From Agroathelia rolfsii (Eukaryota > Basidiomycota > Agaricomycetes > Amylocorticiales > Amylocorticiaceae), in NCBI GenBank assembly GCA_018343915.1, contig JABRWF010000007.1, positions 558,001 to 622,000 on the forward strand: a stretch of DNA of 64,000 nt, given 5' to 3'. A program made the position numbers and the translations under genes. The notes beneath the pieces are model-generated. The model saw only the letters and a list, made by a program, of their open reading frames with translations. It was not told the DNA's origin and did no database searches. Below, one piece after another: positions 23,501-33,783 of the stretch. Positions within the stretch are counted from its first letter, which is position 1. Every line of letters begins with the position of its first letter.

Positions 23501-24691
23501 CGCGTGAATGGCATATCCAGCCTTCTCCATTCGGCCTAATGAGATGAGATTCATATGCAAGCTTGGCACGTGCAGCACATTTGTCAGCGTGAACTGGTGG
23601 GTTTCCCCACCGACTGTTGAAACAATATTGATCGTACCTGAACCGGCAACTTTGGCAGAGCCGGCGCCTTTGATTTCCTTCACATGTGACGTAGTATACT
23701 CCCTAAATAAGCGTCGATCATATGCCACATGCACACTGGCACCGGTGTCGCCCAACCAATGAGATTCGGACTCGCTAGTGGGGAATGCATCGCCCACCAC
23801 AGGGAAAGATCTCTTGCTGGTGCTCGCCGGTTTAGAGTCTTCGCCCATGCTAGCCGGCGCAGCGGTTTGTTGCTGATTGTCATTACCATTTGACTTGCAG
23901 TAACGAGCAATGTGACCACGCCCATTGCATCGGAAGCAAATGATGTTAGGGTTTCGACCCTTCGATCCTTGGCCAGACCTACCATATTTTCTAAATGCTA
24001 GAGCTGTTGCGTCTGTTCCGGCCCTATCCTTCAGGCGTCGATCTTCTTCTAAAACTTCTTCAATCATATCGTTAGAGTTTGAATACATTTCACTTCGAAT
24101 AGATCGAGTGAATGGGTCCCATGAATCAGGCAACCCTGCCAAGATCATTGAGCAGGTCTCTACATCAGTCAGCGGTTTACCTAGTACAGCTAACTGGTCG
24201 GCTACGGTCCTGAAATTGTCAATATACTCCTGTATTGAATCACCATCTATGCAGGCTGTGCGGTGCAACTGCTGGCGAAGCCGAACAGCCGCCTTCTCAC
24301 CCTGAGCCTCAAAACGCTTCTTTAAAATATCCCATGCCTCGGCTCCAGTGCTTGCCGTGTTAATAGAGTTTGATGAACTCTCAGCAATACGAGACCGTAT
24401 TGTGCGAAGTGCCTTACGCTGCTTGGTTTCCCATTCTTCGTATTCCGGGTTCTTCTCCCCGGGGTCGGTCCGCTTGTTTCCGGTTACATATTTCAAAATA
24501 CCTAATTCTTCTAATACATCACTCATTTTGTATTTCCACGTACCATAATTCTCCCACCCCCGGAGATACTCCATTCGTCCAAGATCGGAGACATCATTTC
24601 CATTTCCATCGCCCGACGGAGCAAGGTGTCCGGTCTCGGTAGAAGCATCAGACTTCGAGGATGCGGCTGGTGCAGTGCTCACAGATGACAT
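20564..24691 (-). CDS. Copia Gag-Pol polyprotein, intact
   Basis: A single frame of 1375 residues with every module in Ty1/copia order (protease, integrase, reverse transcriptase, RNase H). Gag covers about residues 35-240, with a CCHC zinc knuckle at about 250-264 (CFRCNGRGHIARYC). The aspartic protease shows DTGAS near 313. Integrase has the H..H..C..C finger (from WHEALGHIHYG to CDACIQAK), then catalytic Asp in SDVWGPA, Asp in VDNGKEY and a Glu some 35 residues later. Reverse transcriptase carries YVDDMAIL near 1060. RNase H shows YSDADWA, STMEAEYMALS and ADNQAA. All catalytic residues are present and no stop or frameshift interrupts it, so the copy looks competent. Gag and Pol are in one frame, so any excess of Gag must come from something other than frameshifting. 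Confidence 0.96.
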   Translation of the reverse strand: MSSVSTAPAASSKSDASTETGHLAPSGDGNGNDVSDLGRMEYLRGWENYGTWKYKMSDVLEELGILKYVTGNKRTDPGEKNPEYEEWETKQRKALRTIRSRIAESSSNSINTASTGAEAWDILKKRFEAQGEKAAVRLRQQLHRTACIDGDSIQEYIDNFRTVADQLAVLGKPLTDVETCSMILAGLPDSWDPFTRSIRSEMYSNSNDMIEEVLEEDRRLKDRAGTDATALAFRKYGRSGQGSKGRNPNIICFRCNGRGHIARYCKSNGNDNQQQTAAPASMGEDSKPASTSKRSFPVVGDAFPTSESESHWLGDTGASVHVAYDRRLFREYTTSHVKEIKGAGSAKVAGSGTINIVSTVGGETHQFTLTNVLHVPSLHMNLISLGRMEKAGYAIHAEDGRLDCIERPSDKVVLRGKRIDEHLYCMDLDPVIPNNMYAAVSTNTTDAAPTTRTWEEWHEALGHIHYGAIEMLHKKNMVFGLSFSSKAPVSTECDACIQAKAHVEPIPKEVAPKVRDIGELIVSDVWGPARITGIGQRRFFFTFTDAATRHVTVYFSEHKSDAPKFVKAYKSFLDTQKGIKMKTLRVDNGKEYVNTDLQEYLQSEGIRLEVTSPYSSFQNGIAERMNRTLVELARAMIAAADVAPALWPEAIQYACYIRNRAPTKKLENQTPHEAFWGEKPDISHLRPFGAKLWVLTPENQRHKLDMKAKPFIFTGFSEQSLAHRYWSPHKRQIRTSRNVVFARSQQVDYHPGPVLLKEENKEGEQSQEEGMEMDLDGSNNNHIDNATSTQEDNTKLQEEETGEEDSEGDKSHDEDERSDNESDTLQPRRSARLQEKAEKGNTTAAIANYAYVFGAMMGQIGQEDPKSWKEATEDRDAGAWMTAMESEMGQLKTRGTYELVERPAGRRVLTSKWVYKRKRNEKGQVVKHKARLVARGFEQVLGVDYNDTFAPVVRHDTLRTLFAIAAARDMEAHQMDVVGAYLNGTLEEEIYLEQPEGFDDSTGRVWKLSRAIYGLKQAGRVWNTDLNQSLIGLGFTQLGSEPCAYVKNVGSHVVIIAVYVDDMAILADSAALMSRTKAAIGGRFETTDLGPIRHILGIEITRDRASHTITLSQGAYARAIVEKFRLTTSHPELIPADPRIKLQRAADDDIITQAPYQSAVGALLYLALMTRPDIAFAVQHLAQFNSKPTNQHWNAVKRIFKYILGTLDHGISYTGGLYSLDLVGYSDADWAANITDRRSITGYVFVFGNGPIAWSSKKQTSVALSTMEAEYMALSATARQATWLRRLLADLGIACSGSTPIFADNQAANQLAHNTVHHSRAKHIDIRYHHVREQIVDRVINITYTPSEDNYADIFTKALARPAFEKLKDGLGLRR

Positions 24692-24758
24692 GATATATTT
24701 GATTATGTAAGCAGAGATTTAATCAAGCCACGAGGTATATGCAATCAACGATCAGATT

Positions 24759-24778
24759 AGAGCACAGGGCTCATAACC
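24759..24778 (-). other. Primer-binding site matching initiator tRNA-Met anticodon arm
   Basis: Directly inside the 5' LTR the plus strand reads AGAGCACAGGGCTCATAACC. The part GGGCTCATAACC is the anticodon stem-loop of eukaryotic initiator tRNA-Met (anticodon CAU in the loop), so the element's RNA would pair with the interior of that tRNA rather than its 3' CCA end. Drosophila copia and yeast Ty5 prime from such a cleaved half-tRNA. The match is judged from memory of the tRNA. Confidence 0.75.
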
Positions 24779-24986
24779 TGTTGTAAATCACACGTAGATA
24801 GGTAATACGAACGACGATTTATTTCAGAGTAAATAGTTCAGTATTTATACAAAATGTACAAGATATTCGTGGGGTATCCCAAACCCCAATGTGTGCGTGA
24901 TGAGAGACAGAAAACAATAAGGAAGATAAATATAATCTACACTAGGTACATACGGCGCTGCTATGCCTTGTTCGGAATCCCCAACA
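24779..24986 (-). repeat. 5' LTR of the copia element
   Basis: 208 bp, identical by eye to 20349-20556. It carries the promoter for the polyprotein, whose ATG (24691) lies 88 bases inside. Confidence 0.93.
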
Positions 24987-25312
24987 AGTGCTGTACACGT
25001 TGCTGAGTCGCCAAGATTTGCGTGATATAATTCACACTGGCATTAGGACACATACTACCGGGCTCGGTCAATCAGTTTTGTTTACCTCGGTTCTGAACAA
25101 TCCTATCTATGTGCGTCCCTTGGATTGATCATATTCTTTCCTACTGAATCCGAATCCCACTACATTCATTATCACAGAGCAAAACCATTTTGCCACATCA
25201 CAGCAAGAATATGCAGTCGCAAGACTTAGGTTGTTACCATGATAATCTAGCTGATTCAGAGAATGCAAACGCTATAGTTATGCATCGCACTCGCAATGAT
25301 GTTAACTCGTGA

Positions 25313-26098
25313 TCTACCTGACAATGTAGGCAGGCCTAGGGACAAAGCTTTGTCTCTTAATCTTAATAATGGTATGGAAGAACGATGGACGAAGATGCTC
25401 GTTACCTTCATCGCTGCCTACCACCTACCATATCTGGATGTAATTTGTTTATCCCTTTGTACATATCAACATAGCATTTAGATATCTGAGCTACTCTGGT
25501 CCTTAATTACATCCCCTGGTATTCATCGTTGGCTTTAAACTTATTAGGATGTTTCAAAACTTGAGTACATGTGCTTACTATCGGTAACTTCGTCTTCGCT
25601 CACCTATATGCTAGAGTCCCGGAAGCCGGAACTTAGTGACACAAAAGAGCCCGATGACTTCGGACGCATTTTAATCCAAACACATAATTACCATGACTCA
25701 CCGCGGCTACCAGTATACGGCCTTGATATTCTACCAGGCCGTTTACTCTCTGTGAAGCTACGCTAAAATGAGCATTTAATCTTAATCATGATCTATCCTC
25801 TTACTGATATGCACGAAATAAACGAACTTCCAAGACTCAAGCAATTTTGAGGCTCGAAGTCAGGCTGCTCAAGGCCATTTATTTCCGAGGCTAGCTTATC
25901 CCTGCCAAGTTGAACGCGCACCAATGATGGACTCTGTGCCCCTTGTTACTCCAAAGTATCTCAATATCAAGGGTATATGTCACGATCGCTTTGACCCTTC
26001 GAGTTCGTCGCGTCTCTTACCCTACACCTCTCATGTGCCCTAGACGACGTGAACGCGTGTAGCCGATAAAATCATTTTGCTTTGAAAGACAAGCAGCC
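25313..26098. other. Spacer between array genes B and C
   Basis: No gene is supported. The last 200 bases are the promoter and leader of gene C and resemble those of A, B and D (for example GCTTTGAAAGACAAG just before the ATG). Confidence 0.5.
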
Positions 26099-27630
26099 AT
26101 GGCAGCTAGTACTGAAGGACGGCCTATTATTGTATTGCCTCAGGCATCTTTGGTATCCATCAGCTTGGGCCCTTTACTCGCAGGTGTAATGATTGGGCAC
26201 CTTTTGTTGGGCATAGTGTGCTTTCAGGCCGCCACATATTTTCGTCACCAATTCCAAGGTGATGGCCAATTTATTCGATTGGTTGTTATATCTCTTGTCA
26301 CCCTCAACATCTTTGTTGGTATTATGGACTTGTGGGTTCACTTATCAAAGAAAAGTTAATATAATGATCCGTACTCACCGTGTCTTGGTAGTGTGTCGGT
26401 CTATCAGAGCACGATACTCGATTTTGGCGATTTTGATAGATTCGATCTTCAGGACTGGACCACATGGGCTGAACCGGGCGTGACTGCTTGCGTGGCCTTC
26501 ATTGCCCACACATTCTACGTCTACCGATGCTGGATGATAACGCGTTCCTTGCTCGTTGCTATCTTCTTATCTTTCGGCTCGTGCTCTCATACCTCAGTGT
26601 CTGGATAGTTATTTACTCTGCCTTCGATAGTTGCACTCCTTGCCTGGGCTTCGGGTATCGCGTACGCTCGTCTTCATATTATAAAAGCCATTTCCCCCGT
26701 GTATCAATCTCATTCCTTGCGCACTACCAAACAGAGTGACCGTGTTTGCATTTGCGCTCGGCAGACTGAGTAAGACAGCCGAAGCAATGACCCCTTGCTA
26801 TATTTGGTTGCTTTCGGTACTTACTGGAGTCTCTTCATCTTTGAACGCAGATGCTAAGTGTGTTTTAATCTTTCCACAGACTAGCATCTGCGATATTTGC
26901 ATTGCTACAATCCTTGCGGTTTACTTCTGGCGCAATAGCAGTGTCGTCCGTAGCACTTACGCAATGTTTTCACATCTTCGGCGGATAAGCCTTGAAACCG
27001 GCTCGCTCACTGCCATGTGTGCTCTTATAAACATAGTTCTCGTGCGTACAATCGTCATTTTAGCATAGTTTGTGCGAAATGAAATGGACATGATCATGAT
27101 TGTGATAGTTTGCCTCGCTGGCTCCTGCAGCATATTAGTCAGTCCACCATTTATGTGCACACCTGCTTGTTGCTTGACGCATACTGACCTATTGCTAGCC
27201 TTTTGATCCAATACTCTATGGCTCATGTATATACGCTATCAGTACTGTATACTTTGCTTAGTCGACAAGACTTGCGTCAGATTATCAGCACCAGGTCGAG
27301 TGCCCCTGAGCTTGACCAATCCTCGCCGATGTTCACCTCTGTTTTCAACCATTCCAACTTTGTACGTGCTTCGAGCTCCTCTTCTTTCGCCTTGATTTGA
27401 GATCCAACTACTCATTATCGCAGCGGAATACTACCATTCGACACTATACTAAGAATTTACTGGTAGAGGACTCAGTTTATTATGATGATATCTTCACCGG
27501 AGATTCGAATGCAAATAGCATACCCATGCATCACATTCGCCATCATGACAGCGATCTGCTAACTCCTGCAGGGAGGTTTAGAAACAAACCACCGTCTTCC
27601 AATTTTGGTATAGAAGATGGCGAAAAATAG
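26099..27630 (+). CDS. DUF6534-like seven-helix membrane protein, array gene C
   Basis: Same eight-exon layout as gene A. It starts MAASTEGRPI with an LGPLLAGVMIGHLLLG first helix, continues with the FGDFDRFDLQ loop (about 26414-26455), the SICDICIATILAVYF helix (26884-26925), the RLRRISLETG loop and the closing LLIQYSMAHVYT helix at about 27200. The tail exon (27423-27630) is longer than in A, ending EDGEK. All splice sites are GT-AG and every junction stays in frame, so the copy appears functional. Function is unknown; a membrane location is expected. It reads downstream of B in the same direction, but spacers of about 0.8-1.3 kb argue for separate promoters. Confidence 0.75.
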
Positions 27631-28985
27631 AGATACTCGCTGTTTCCTCACGGGTTAGTCACTGGCACCATGCCTGCATAAAATGTAATTGTGGCTTTCT
27701 CCCCTTTATACATATCACCTATTATGAATTATACTTGGACATTCATCTTAATACTCAACCGTACCACCTATCATCCCTTAGCATCTTTGAACTGGTTGCG
27801 GATATTTTGGAAATGTAATTACTCTCATTGGCGGCTTTACGTTTTTTCGTTATCATAATTGGTACTGATGTTTCTCTGTATAAATATTACTACGGTTTGA
27901 ATTTGTTATTTTCATGCAATATAGGGTTCCGCAGCTTGTACTGTAAAACATGCCTAGACAATTACTTCTCCTGTTCGCTTGCACTGGTATTTTTGACCAT
28001 AAGAGAGCAGGAGTAAAGTTTGTTGCGAAAAAATAGTGCCTAGATATCGTCCGATCACGATGAGTGAAAAGATATACCTTGGGTATTTTTCGAGTTGATA
28101 CACGTTTGCTGGTATCTTTAATGCACTAGCAACTTCATGTTTAAACATTCTTTCGAGGTTAAAATTCCAGTTGCAATTTGAAGCTTCAAGCGAGGTTAGC
28201 AAGCCTTGCCCCCGGCTCCGGGTATACCGAGGACTTTCTGGCTGGCTAACCGGTGCGGCAGGTAGTAACGTGTAAGCGTAATGGGGTTAGGAAAGCGGCC
28301 GAGCCTTAGTCAGCGGCTTGATTAGGGCTGGCCTCTCTCGAGCGAAGAACAAGACAGCGAGAGAGTGCTCGAGGATTTCGATAGCTATGCCTCAACGCCC
28401 CTGTTGCCTAGATTCTGCTAAAGGACTGAGTATTGTGAATAGGTGGATGGGTGAAATATGCCTACCAGCATGCTGTCGACTGCTGGAGGGGTAGTACTTG
28501 TTGAGAGCAAGAGACCTTGTACGTATACCACCATCGTAGCTTCTAAGTCGGAGTATGAACTGGGTAATCAACCATGCCGACATATTGTCTTCCCAATGCC
28601 GAAAACTCAACCTCGCAAGCTCGGAATCGTTTAACGGCAACACGTGCTAACCTCGTCATCTCAGGCTGCTTACAGGCATAATTACGCTCTTTGTGATTCA
28701 CATTGCCCTGAACTTTCAATCAATATCTTAAATTCCAACAACGGCTACTGTTCCTCACCGGCATCTACGACACCAACGTCTTCTCAATGATCGAAAATTA
28801 ATTCAAGGGCTACTAAGGCTGTCTACTCTTGCCGAGACTAGCTTGCCTTGCCTATCCCTGACTCTGACTTCAATATATTGTACCGACATCGACCTTTCAT
28901 CGACACTCTCCCTCATCTACCTCCTATGCATTCTAGACGACTTGTATAGCCGACAAAGCCATCTTACCTTAAAATCCAAATAGCT
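27631..28985. other. Spacer between array genes C and D
   Basis: No gene is supported. The part about 28200-28640 is more G/C-rich than its surroundings and shows no counterpart in the other spacers, so it may be an unrelated insertion; see the rejected list. The last 150 bases are the leader of gene D. Confidence 0.45.
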
Positions 28986-30442
28986 ATGTCGGCTGAAGGA
29001 TGGTCTACCGTTGTTTTACCTCCCGCTTCCGTGGTGTCCGTCACCTTGGGCCCATTACTTACGGGCGTGATGATTGGGCACCTTCTGTTGGGTGTAGTAT
29101 GCTCTCAGAGTGCCACATACTTTCGCTGCCACTTTTGTGGAGATACCAGACTCGTCAGGACAATTGTTATGTCTCTCCTTATACTCAACATCCTTATTGG
29201 CATCATGGACTCGTGCGTTGCTTGTAAAAAAAAAACTATTTAATCAATGTCTATATACTCATCATATGCTGGTAGCGCGTTGGTCTACCAGAGCACAGTG
29301 CTCGATTTTGGCGACTTCGATAAATTTGATCTTCAGCCTCGAGAATTGAGTACATGGACTGAGCCAGCTGTAACTGCCTTAGTGGCTTTAATTGCTCACA
29401 CATTCTACATTTTCCGATGCTGGAAATTGATGCATTCTTTACCCATCATTCTCTTCTTGACTCTTGGTTTGTGTCCTCTTGCTTCGATATCTGGCTGTTT
29501 ATTTATTGTACCTCAATAGTTGCACTCCTTGCCTTTGCTTCCGGCATCGCGTACGCTCGTCCCTATTTCTAGATTTTCCGATGTGATAAGCCCACTGTTT
29601 TCGCGTCACTCTACAGGACGTCTATTGTTGCCTTCATCCTGGGCAGGCTGAGTAAGACCCCCGAAGCAATAGTTCCCGGCTATACCTGGCTTCTTTCGGT
29701 ACTAGCCGGATTCTCCTTGTCCAGATTTGATCCTGATTTTATCTGGTTGTGCAATAGACTGGGATATGCGATATCAGTATTGCCATTTTTCTGGTCCTTT
29801 ACTTCTGGCGTAACAGCAGCGCTGTTCACAGTACGAATGCAATGCTTTCACGTCTTCGACGAACAGCCATTGAGACCGGTTCGCTCACTGCCATTTGCGC
29901 TCTTCTAAACTTGATTCTCGTGCGTTCATATAAATTGTCTTACCTTTTTCTGAACGAATAAAATGAACATGACTGTAATAGTATGCCACTCTAGCGCCCG
30001 CGGCCTATTAGTCAGTCCACATCATCCACTGCACGTATATGCTTGTTGCTTGATGTTTACTAACTCGTTATTAGCCTTTTGATCCAATATTCTATGGCGC
30101 ATATATATACACTATCAGTACTGTATACTTTGCTTAGTCGACAAGACTTACGTCAGGTTATCAGCGTTCCGTCGGGTACCAGTACCGGTGGACTTGGACG
30201 GTCCTCACTTCTGTTTACTTCTGTTCTCAACTACTCCATACACGTGCGTTTCTTGCGTTCACCGTCTTCTTTCATATTAATTCAAAGTGCCACTGTACTC
30301 CAAAATACAGGGAAATACTACCATGCAGCAGCATACCAAGAATATACCAGTGGAAGATTTAGATGGGTATGATGATGGCTTCACCGAGAATCCGAACGCC
30401 ATACCTATGTATCACATTCGCCATCACAATAGCTCCAGATAA
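28986..30442 (+). CDS. DUF6534-like seven-helix membrane protein, array gene D
   Basis: This copy is the clearest for the shared structure. Exon 1 starts MSAEGWSTVV and ends GIMDS after an intron-splitting TC|C codon; exon 2 has VYQSTVLDFGDFDKF and ALVALIAHTFYI; a 31-nt exon encodes LLAFASG; the next has GRLSKTPEAIVPG; then TGICDISIAIFL with YFWRNSSAV and the RLRRTAIETG loop; a 29-nt exon gives LAPAAY; then LLIQYSMAHIYT and a last exon ending HHNSSR at 30440-30442. The two tiny exons are conserved in A, C and E. All frames are open. It belongs to the DUF6534-like family with no assigned role. Confidence 0.77.
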
Positions 30443-31244
30443 TCTTTCTTCTATTGTAGGCAGGCCTAACAGCAAAGCTCCGTATTCTTGTACGAGAACC
30501 ATGGATCAGTCTGTTCATCACCTCTTCACTGGCTATGTGGCTTGATGTCCAAACTTTAGTTTTTGCTCTCAAGTTCTCTACTTGCTCTTATTTGTACATA
30601 TTACTTCATAATTTTTGCCACTGCTATGACTTTGTACCCTGAAACTAATTGCATTCTCTACCATCCATCACGGAATTTGAGCTCATTCCGTTAAAAGAAA
30701 ATCATCAGTTTCTATTGTTTGTTTGTTTGTTTGTTTGTTTGTTTTCTGTGGTAAGCAATCTTTGAGTTTGCGTTTAGTACTGTCAACGTTAAAATTGAGA
30801 CTCCAAGTGCAAGGTCACTAATTATGACGGCGTACAGGCACTATACTGCACACAGTCCACCAATTTTATCACTGCTAGTGGATACATTGCTCAGGCTCTT
30901 CACAGTTTGCACTGCCTCGAGCCTCTGAGATTAGATTCGATATCAATTTTAATGACAGTCTTCTCCCCTGACGGGCATGTGCAGCCGTATAGACGTCTTT
31001 CCAAGACTTGAAGCTTGAAAGCTTCAAGTTGAAACATCAATTCAAACGCTACTGAGACTATTGCCGAAACTCGCTGACCCTGTCTAACTCCATCCCTGAT
31101 CTTGATGTCACGGTAAACGGTTGTGTTGGCCCTCAGGCTTGTCCACACTCTTCTCATACCTTTCATGCCTTCCAGATAACGTGAAAACGTGTAGCCAACA
31201 AAAAACAATCCTGCTCTGAAAGACAAACACTGGGCTTGCCAGCC
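30443..31244. other. Spacer between array genes D and E with a GTTT microsatellite
   Basis: No gene is supported. Around 30717-30743 there is a run of about six GTTT units. The region before 31245 is the leader of gene E, which shares GAAAGACAAAC with the leaders of the other copies. Confidence 0.5.
30717..30743 (+). repeat. Tetranucleotide microsatellite (GTTT)n
   Basis: About six uninterrupted TTTG units in the spacer between genes D and E. It is likely variable in length between strains. Confidence 0.8.
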
Positions 31245-32600
31245 ATGGCAGCCGAAGTATGGACCACCATTGTCTTGCCACCCAATTCCACGGTGTCCGC
31301 TACCGGCAGGTTGGGTCCTTTACTAACGGGCATAATGATCGAACACCTTTTGCTGGGTGTGGTGTGTGCTCAGACTATCACATACTTTCGCCATCACTTC
31401 CATGCTGACAGCTGGTTCATTCGAGCTATTGTCACCTCTCTCGTTGCCTTAAACATCCTCCTTGGTATTATGGACTCGTACGTTTGCTGGCAAATATTTG
31501 TTGATGTTATGGTCTCAACACTTATCATGCTTTGATAGTATGTCGGCATATCAGAGCATAATACTCGATTTTGGCGATTTCGATAAACTCGATCTTCAGC
31601 TTCAGAAATGGAGTACGGAGGGTGAAGCAGCTGTAACGGCTTCAGTGGCTTTGATTGCCCACGTGTTTTATATTTGCCGATGTTGGATCGTGACACGCTC
31701 CTTACTCCTTACCATTTTCTTAACTCTTGGTTTGTGATCCTTGTCTGTGGCTTTATACATGGCTCATTACTTATCGCTCCCTCAATAGTTGCACTCCTCG
31801 CCTTCGCTTCCGGAATCACGTACGCGCATCCTCATTTGTTAATACTGTATATTGTACCTGGTTTATATTTTTACATGGGACCTAACAGGGTATCCATTTT
31901 AGCCCATGTACTGGGCAAACTGAGTCAAGCAGCTGGAGCAATTATCCCTGGGTGTATCTGGTTGCTCTCTGTATTTACTGGATTCTATCCTTTTTTCGAT
32001 ACTTCATGCTTATATTTTTTGACCTTTCCATAGACAAGTATCTGCGATATAACTATCACCGTCGCTCTATCCGTTCACTTCTGGCGTAGCAGCAGCACTG
32101 CTGGCAGTAGCAAAGCAATTTTTCTGCGTCTCCAACGGATAAGCATTGAAACTGGTTCGCTTACAGCCATTTGTGCTCTCCTAAATCTAATCCTTGTGCG
32201 TACATCTAGCTGCTCATTTCTGTCTGCAAGTAATGATAACAATATGACTGAGGTAGTTCGTTACCATGCCCCCTGCGACATACGAGTAAGTCATCACCAT
32301 TTATGTTTCAAACAGCTTTTTTTTAGCTCGACATTGAACTTTTTTATTCTAGTCTTTTGATCCAATACTCTATTTCTCATGTCTACACATTATCGGTATT
32401 GTATGTGTTGCTTTCTCGAGATGACTTGCGAGAGATCATTAGTACAGGTGCAAATACTTTTGTTCTCACCTCAGTTCTTGCACGCTCGATTCCTGGTGCG
32501 TCCCCTAGGCTGATTACTGCCTGTCGCATCGATTCAAGATTATATTTTACCCGTCGCTGCAGGAGAAGGCTACCGTGAAACAACGCCCAGATTACACTGA
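31245..32600 (+). CDS. DUF6534-like seven-helix membrane protein, array gene E
   Basis: Start ATG at 31245 (MAAEVWTTIV); a TTG nine bases before it is not needed. The first helix block reads LGPLLTGIMIEHLLLG, followed by ILDFGDFDKLDLQ (about 31560-31600), TSICDITITVAL, RLQRISIETG and the closing LLIQYSISHVYT helix near 32352-32395 with LLSRDDLREI. The last exon is uncertain: with the intron at about 32495-32561 the frame stops at the TGA at 32598-32600, giving a shorter tail than in A-D. This is the most divergent full-length copy, for example MPPAT where others have LAPAA. The ends of the last exon are approximate. Confidence 0.68.
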
Positions 32601-33455
32601 TGGCGGACGGAAATAGTCATTTAAATGACTCGGCCAAGGTTGAAAGCAACCTAGCCATGAATCACCTTCACCATTAATTTGAGTAATCATCCTTCCGCTC
32701 CAGATGTAAGAACATAGCTTTGTCTTCCACTTCTAGTATAGAAGAAATATGAATGAAGACACCTGTCGCCTCTTGTCTTGGGAGTTGTCATTCTTGTTTT
32801 TCAGTTTTCAGTTTTTCCTTTCATTAGGCTCGTAACTTATCCCTTTACTTAATTTATGTTATCTATTGTTGACTTTGATTTCCGTGTATAATCTGAAAAT
32901 ACGAATAAATCTACTTTTCCTGAGCATAATTAAGTAGATTAGATATATAAATTTCTCTCGATGTTAATATTTCCATTTGCCTACGTACGACCATGTACAA
33001 GGACAAACGGAATAATAACCTCGTTCTAGATTATTAATACGTGGTGCAATTCCTACTTGTTCCGTTTTGGCCTCAGCATTGCATATGATTTCCTAAAGCA
33101 TAATTCTGCGCCGCTGCCCGGCTGTACTTGGAGCCTACGAACTCAGGCTGGAGGCTTTCATTATCGAGAATTGTTGATACTTAGTCCATCAAATAAACGT
33201 TGTATCAGTAAACCAACTTTGGCAATGTGATATTGTACTAGTCCGCTGATGAAGCTGATGAAGACCGGTTACCGGATATCCCGCATGCAAATCATAGTAC
33301 GTGTAAGCCATTGTCATTTTTACGTTTTTATCTGTGGTGAATAGCTCTCAGACGGTGTTGATAGTTTTTAATTATACCCGACAAAGGCTATGAGTAGGTC
33401 TTTTCATGATAGCACTCTTTCCTTACGATTCGAAATTAAATAACCTCGGAAATAG
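32601..33455. other. Spacer between gene E and fragment F
   Basis: A/T-rich sequence without a supported gene. If F was once complete, its first seven exons should lie here, but no family motif was found, so they have been deleted or have decayed beyond recognition. Confidence 0.5.
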
Positions 33456-33783
33456 CATGCTCATTCATTATTCAATATCTCACTTATACACAATATCCGT
33501 GTTGTACACACTACTTGCTCGTGAAGGCCTCCGTAGTATTCTACATGGGGGATCTGGGACGCTCGTTAGTGGCTTTCAGTCCTCATTCTTGGCAGCAGGC
33601 GCTCTGCCAACGGTGTGTCCGATGAATTCCCTTGTCTCCGTATATTTTGATTCTTATATCTATTCTAATATCAAGGCTTCTCTGGACAATCGCTTTGACG
33701 GCGAAGTGTATCGACGACGAAACCAGACTTCAATTTTTCTTCAAAAAAATGATTATATATCGTGGGAGTGTGTTAATGCATAG
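33456..33783 (+). pseudogene. DUF6534-like fragment F, last helix only
   Basis: The sequence after an AATAG acceptor reads MLIHYSISHLYTISVLYTLL with REGLRSIL, the closing helix and its motif as in genes A-E. It continues open to the TAG at 33781-33783. Nothing recognisable of the N-terminal six helices precedes it. It is a 3' remnant marking the end of the array. Confidence 0.7.

Larger units (their letters stand above)
20349..24986 (-). mobile_element. Complete Ty1/copia LTR retrotransposon
   Basis: A 4638-bp element bounded by two 208-bp LTRs (20349-20556 and 24779-24986) that are identical by eye, each running from TGTTG to CAACA, with an AGTGC target duplication. The coding strand is minus: primer-binding site next to the 24779 LTR, one long polyprotein frame, and a purine tract (TGAGGAGGAG) directly before the 20556 LTR. 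The identical LTRs and undamaged frame point to a very recent insertion and probably to a still-active family. It lies within array gene B. Confidence 0.95.
19195..25312 (+). pseudogene. DUF6534-like membrane protein, array gene B, split by a copia element
   Basis: The reading frame is otherwise that of a complete family member: start MADEAEGW at 19195, LGSLLMGVM, HLL-type helix 1, the FGNFDKFNLQP loop, the RLRR-ISIETG region near 20080-20115, and the closing helix VQYSMSHIYTVSV. There the gene is interrupted at 20348 by the 4638-bp copia element. Removing the element and one AGTGC copy restores the frame through LYTLLSRQDLRDI and a last exon ending at the TGA at 25310-25312. No other damage was seen, so the insertion alone broke it. 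Intron 1 (19428-19487) is 60 nt without a stop and could also be read through. Transcripts could end within the LTR, making a protein lacking the last helix. Confidence 0.8.

Noticed and set aside
28200..28640. G/C-richer patch with TGTTGAGAGCAAGAGACC and a minus-strand frame, resembling a copia LTR end plus gag start
   Set aside because: No second end, no target duplication and no alignable gag motif could be found; resemblance is only from memory.
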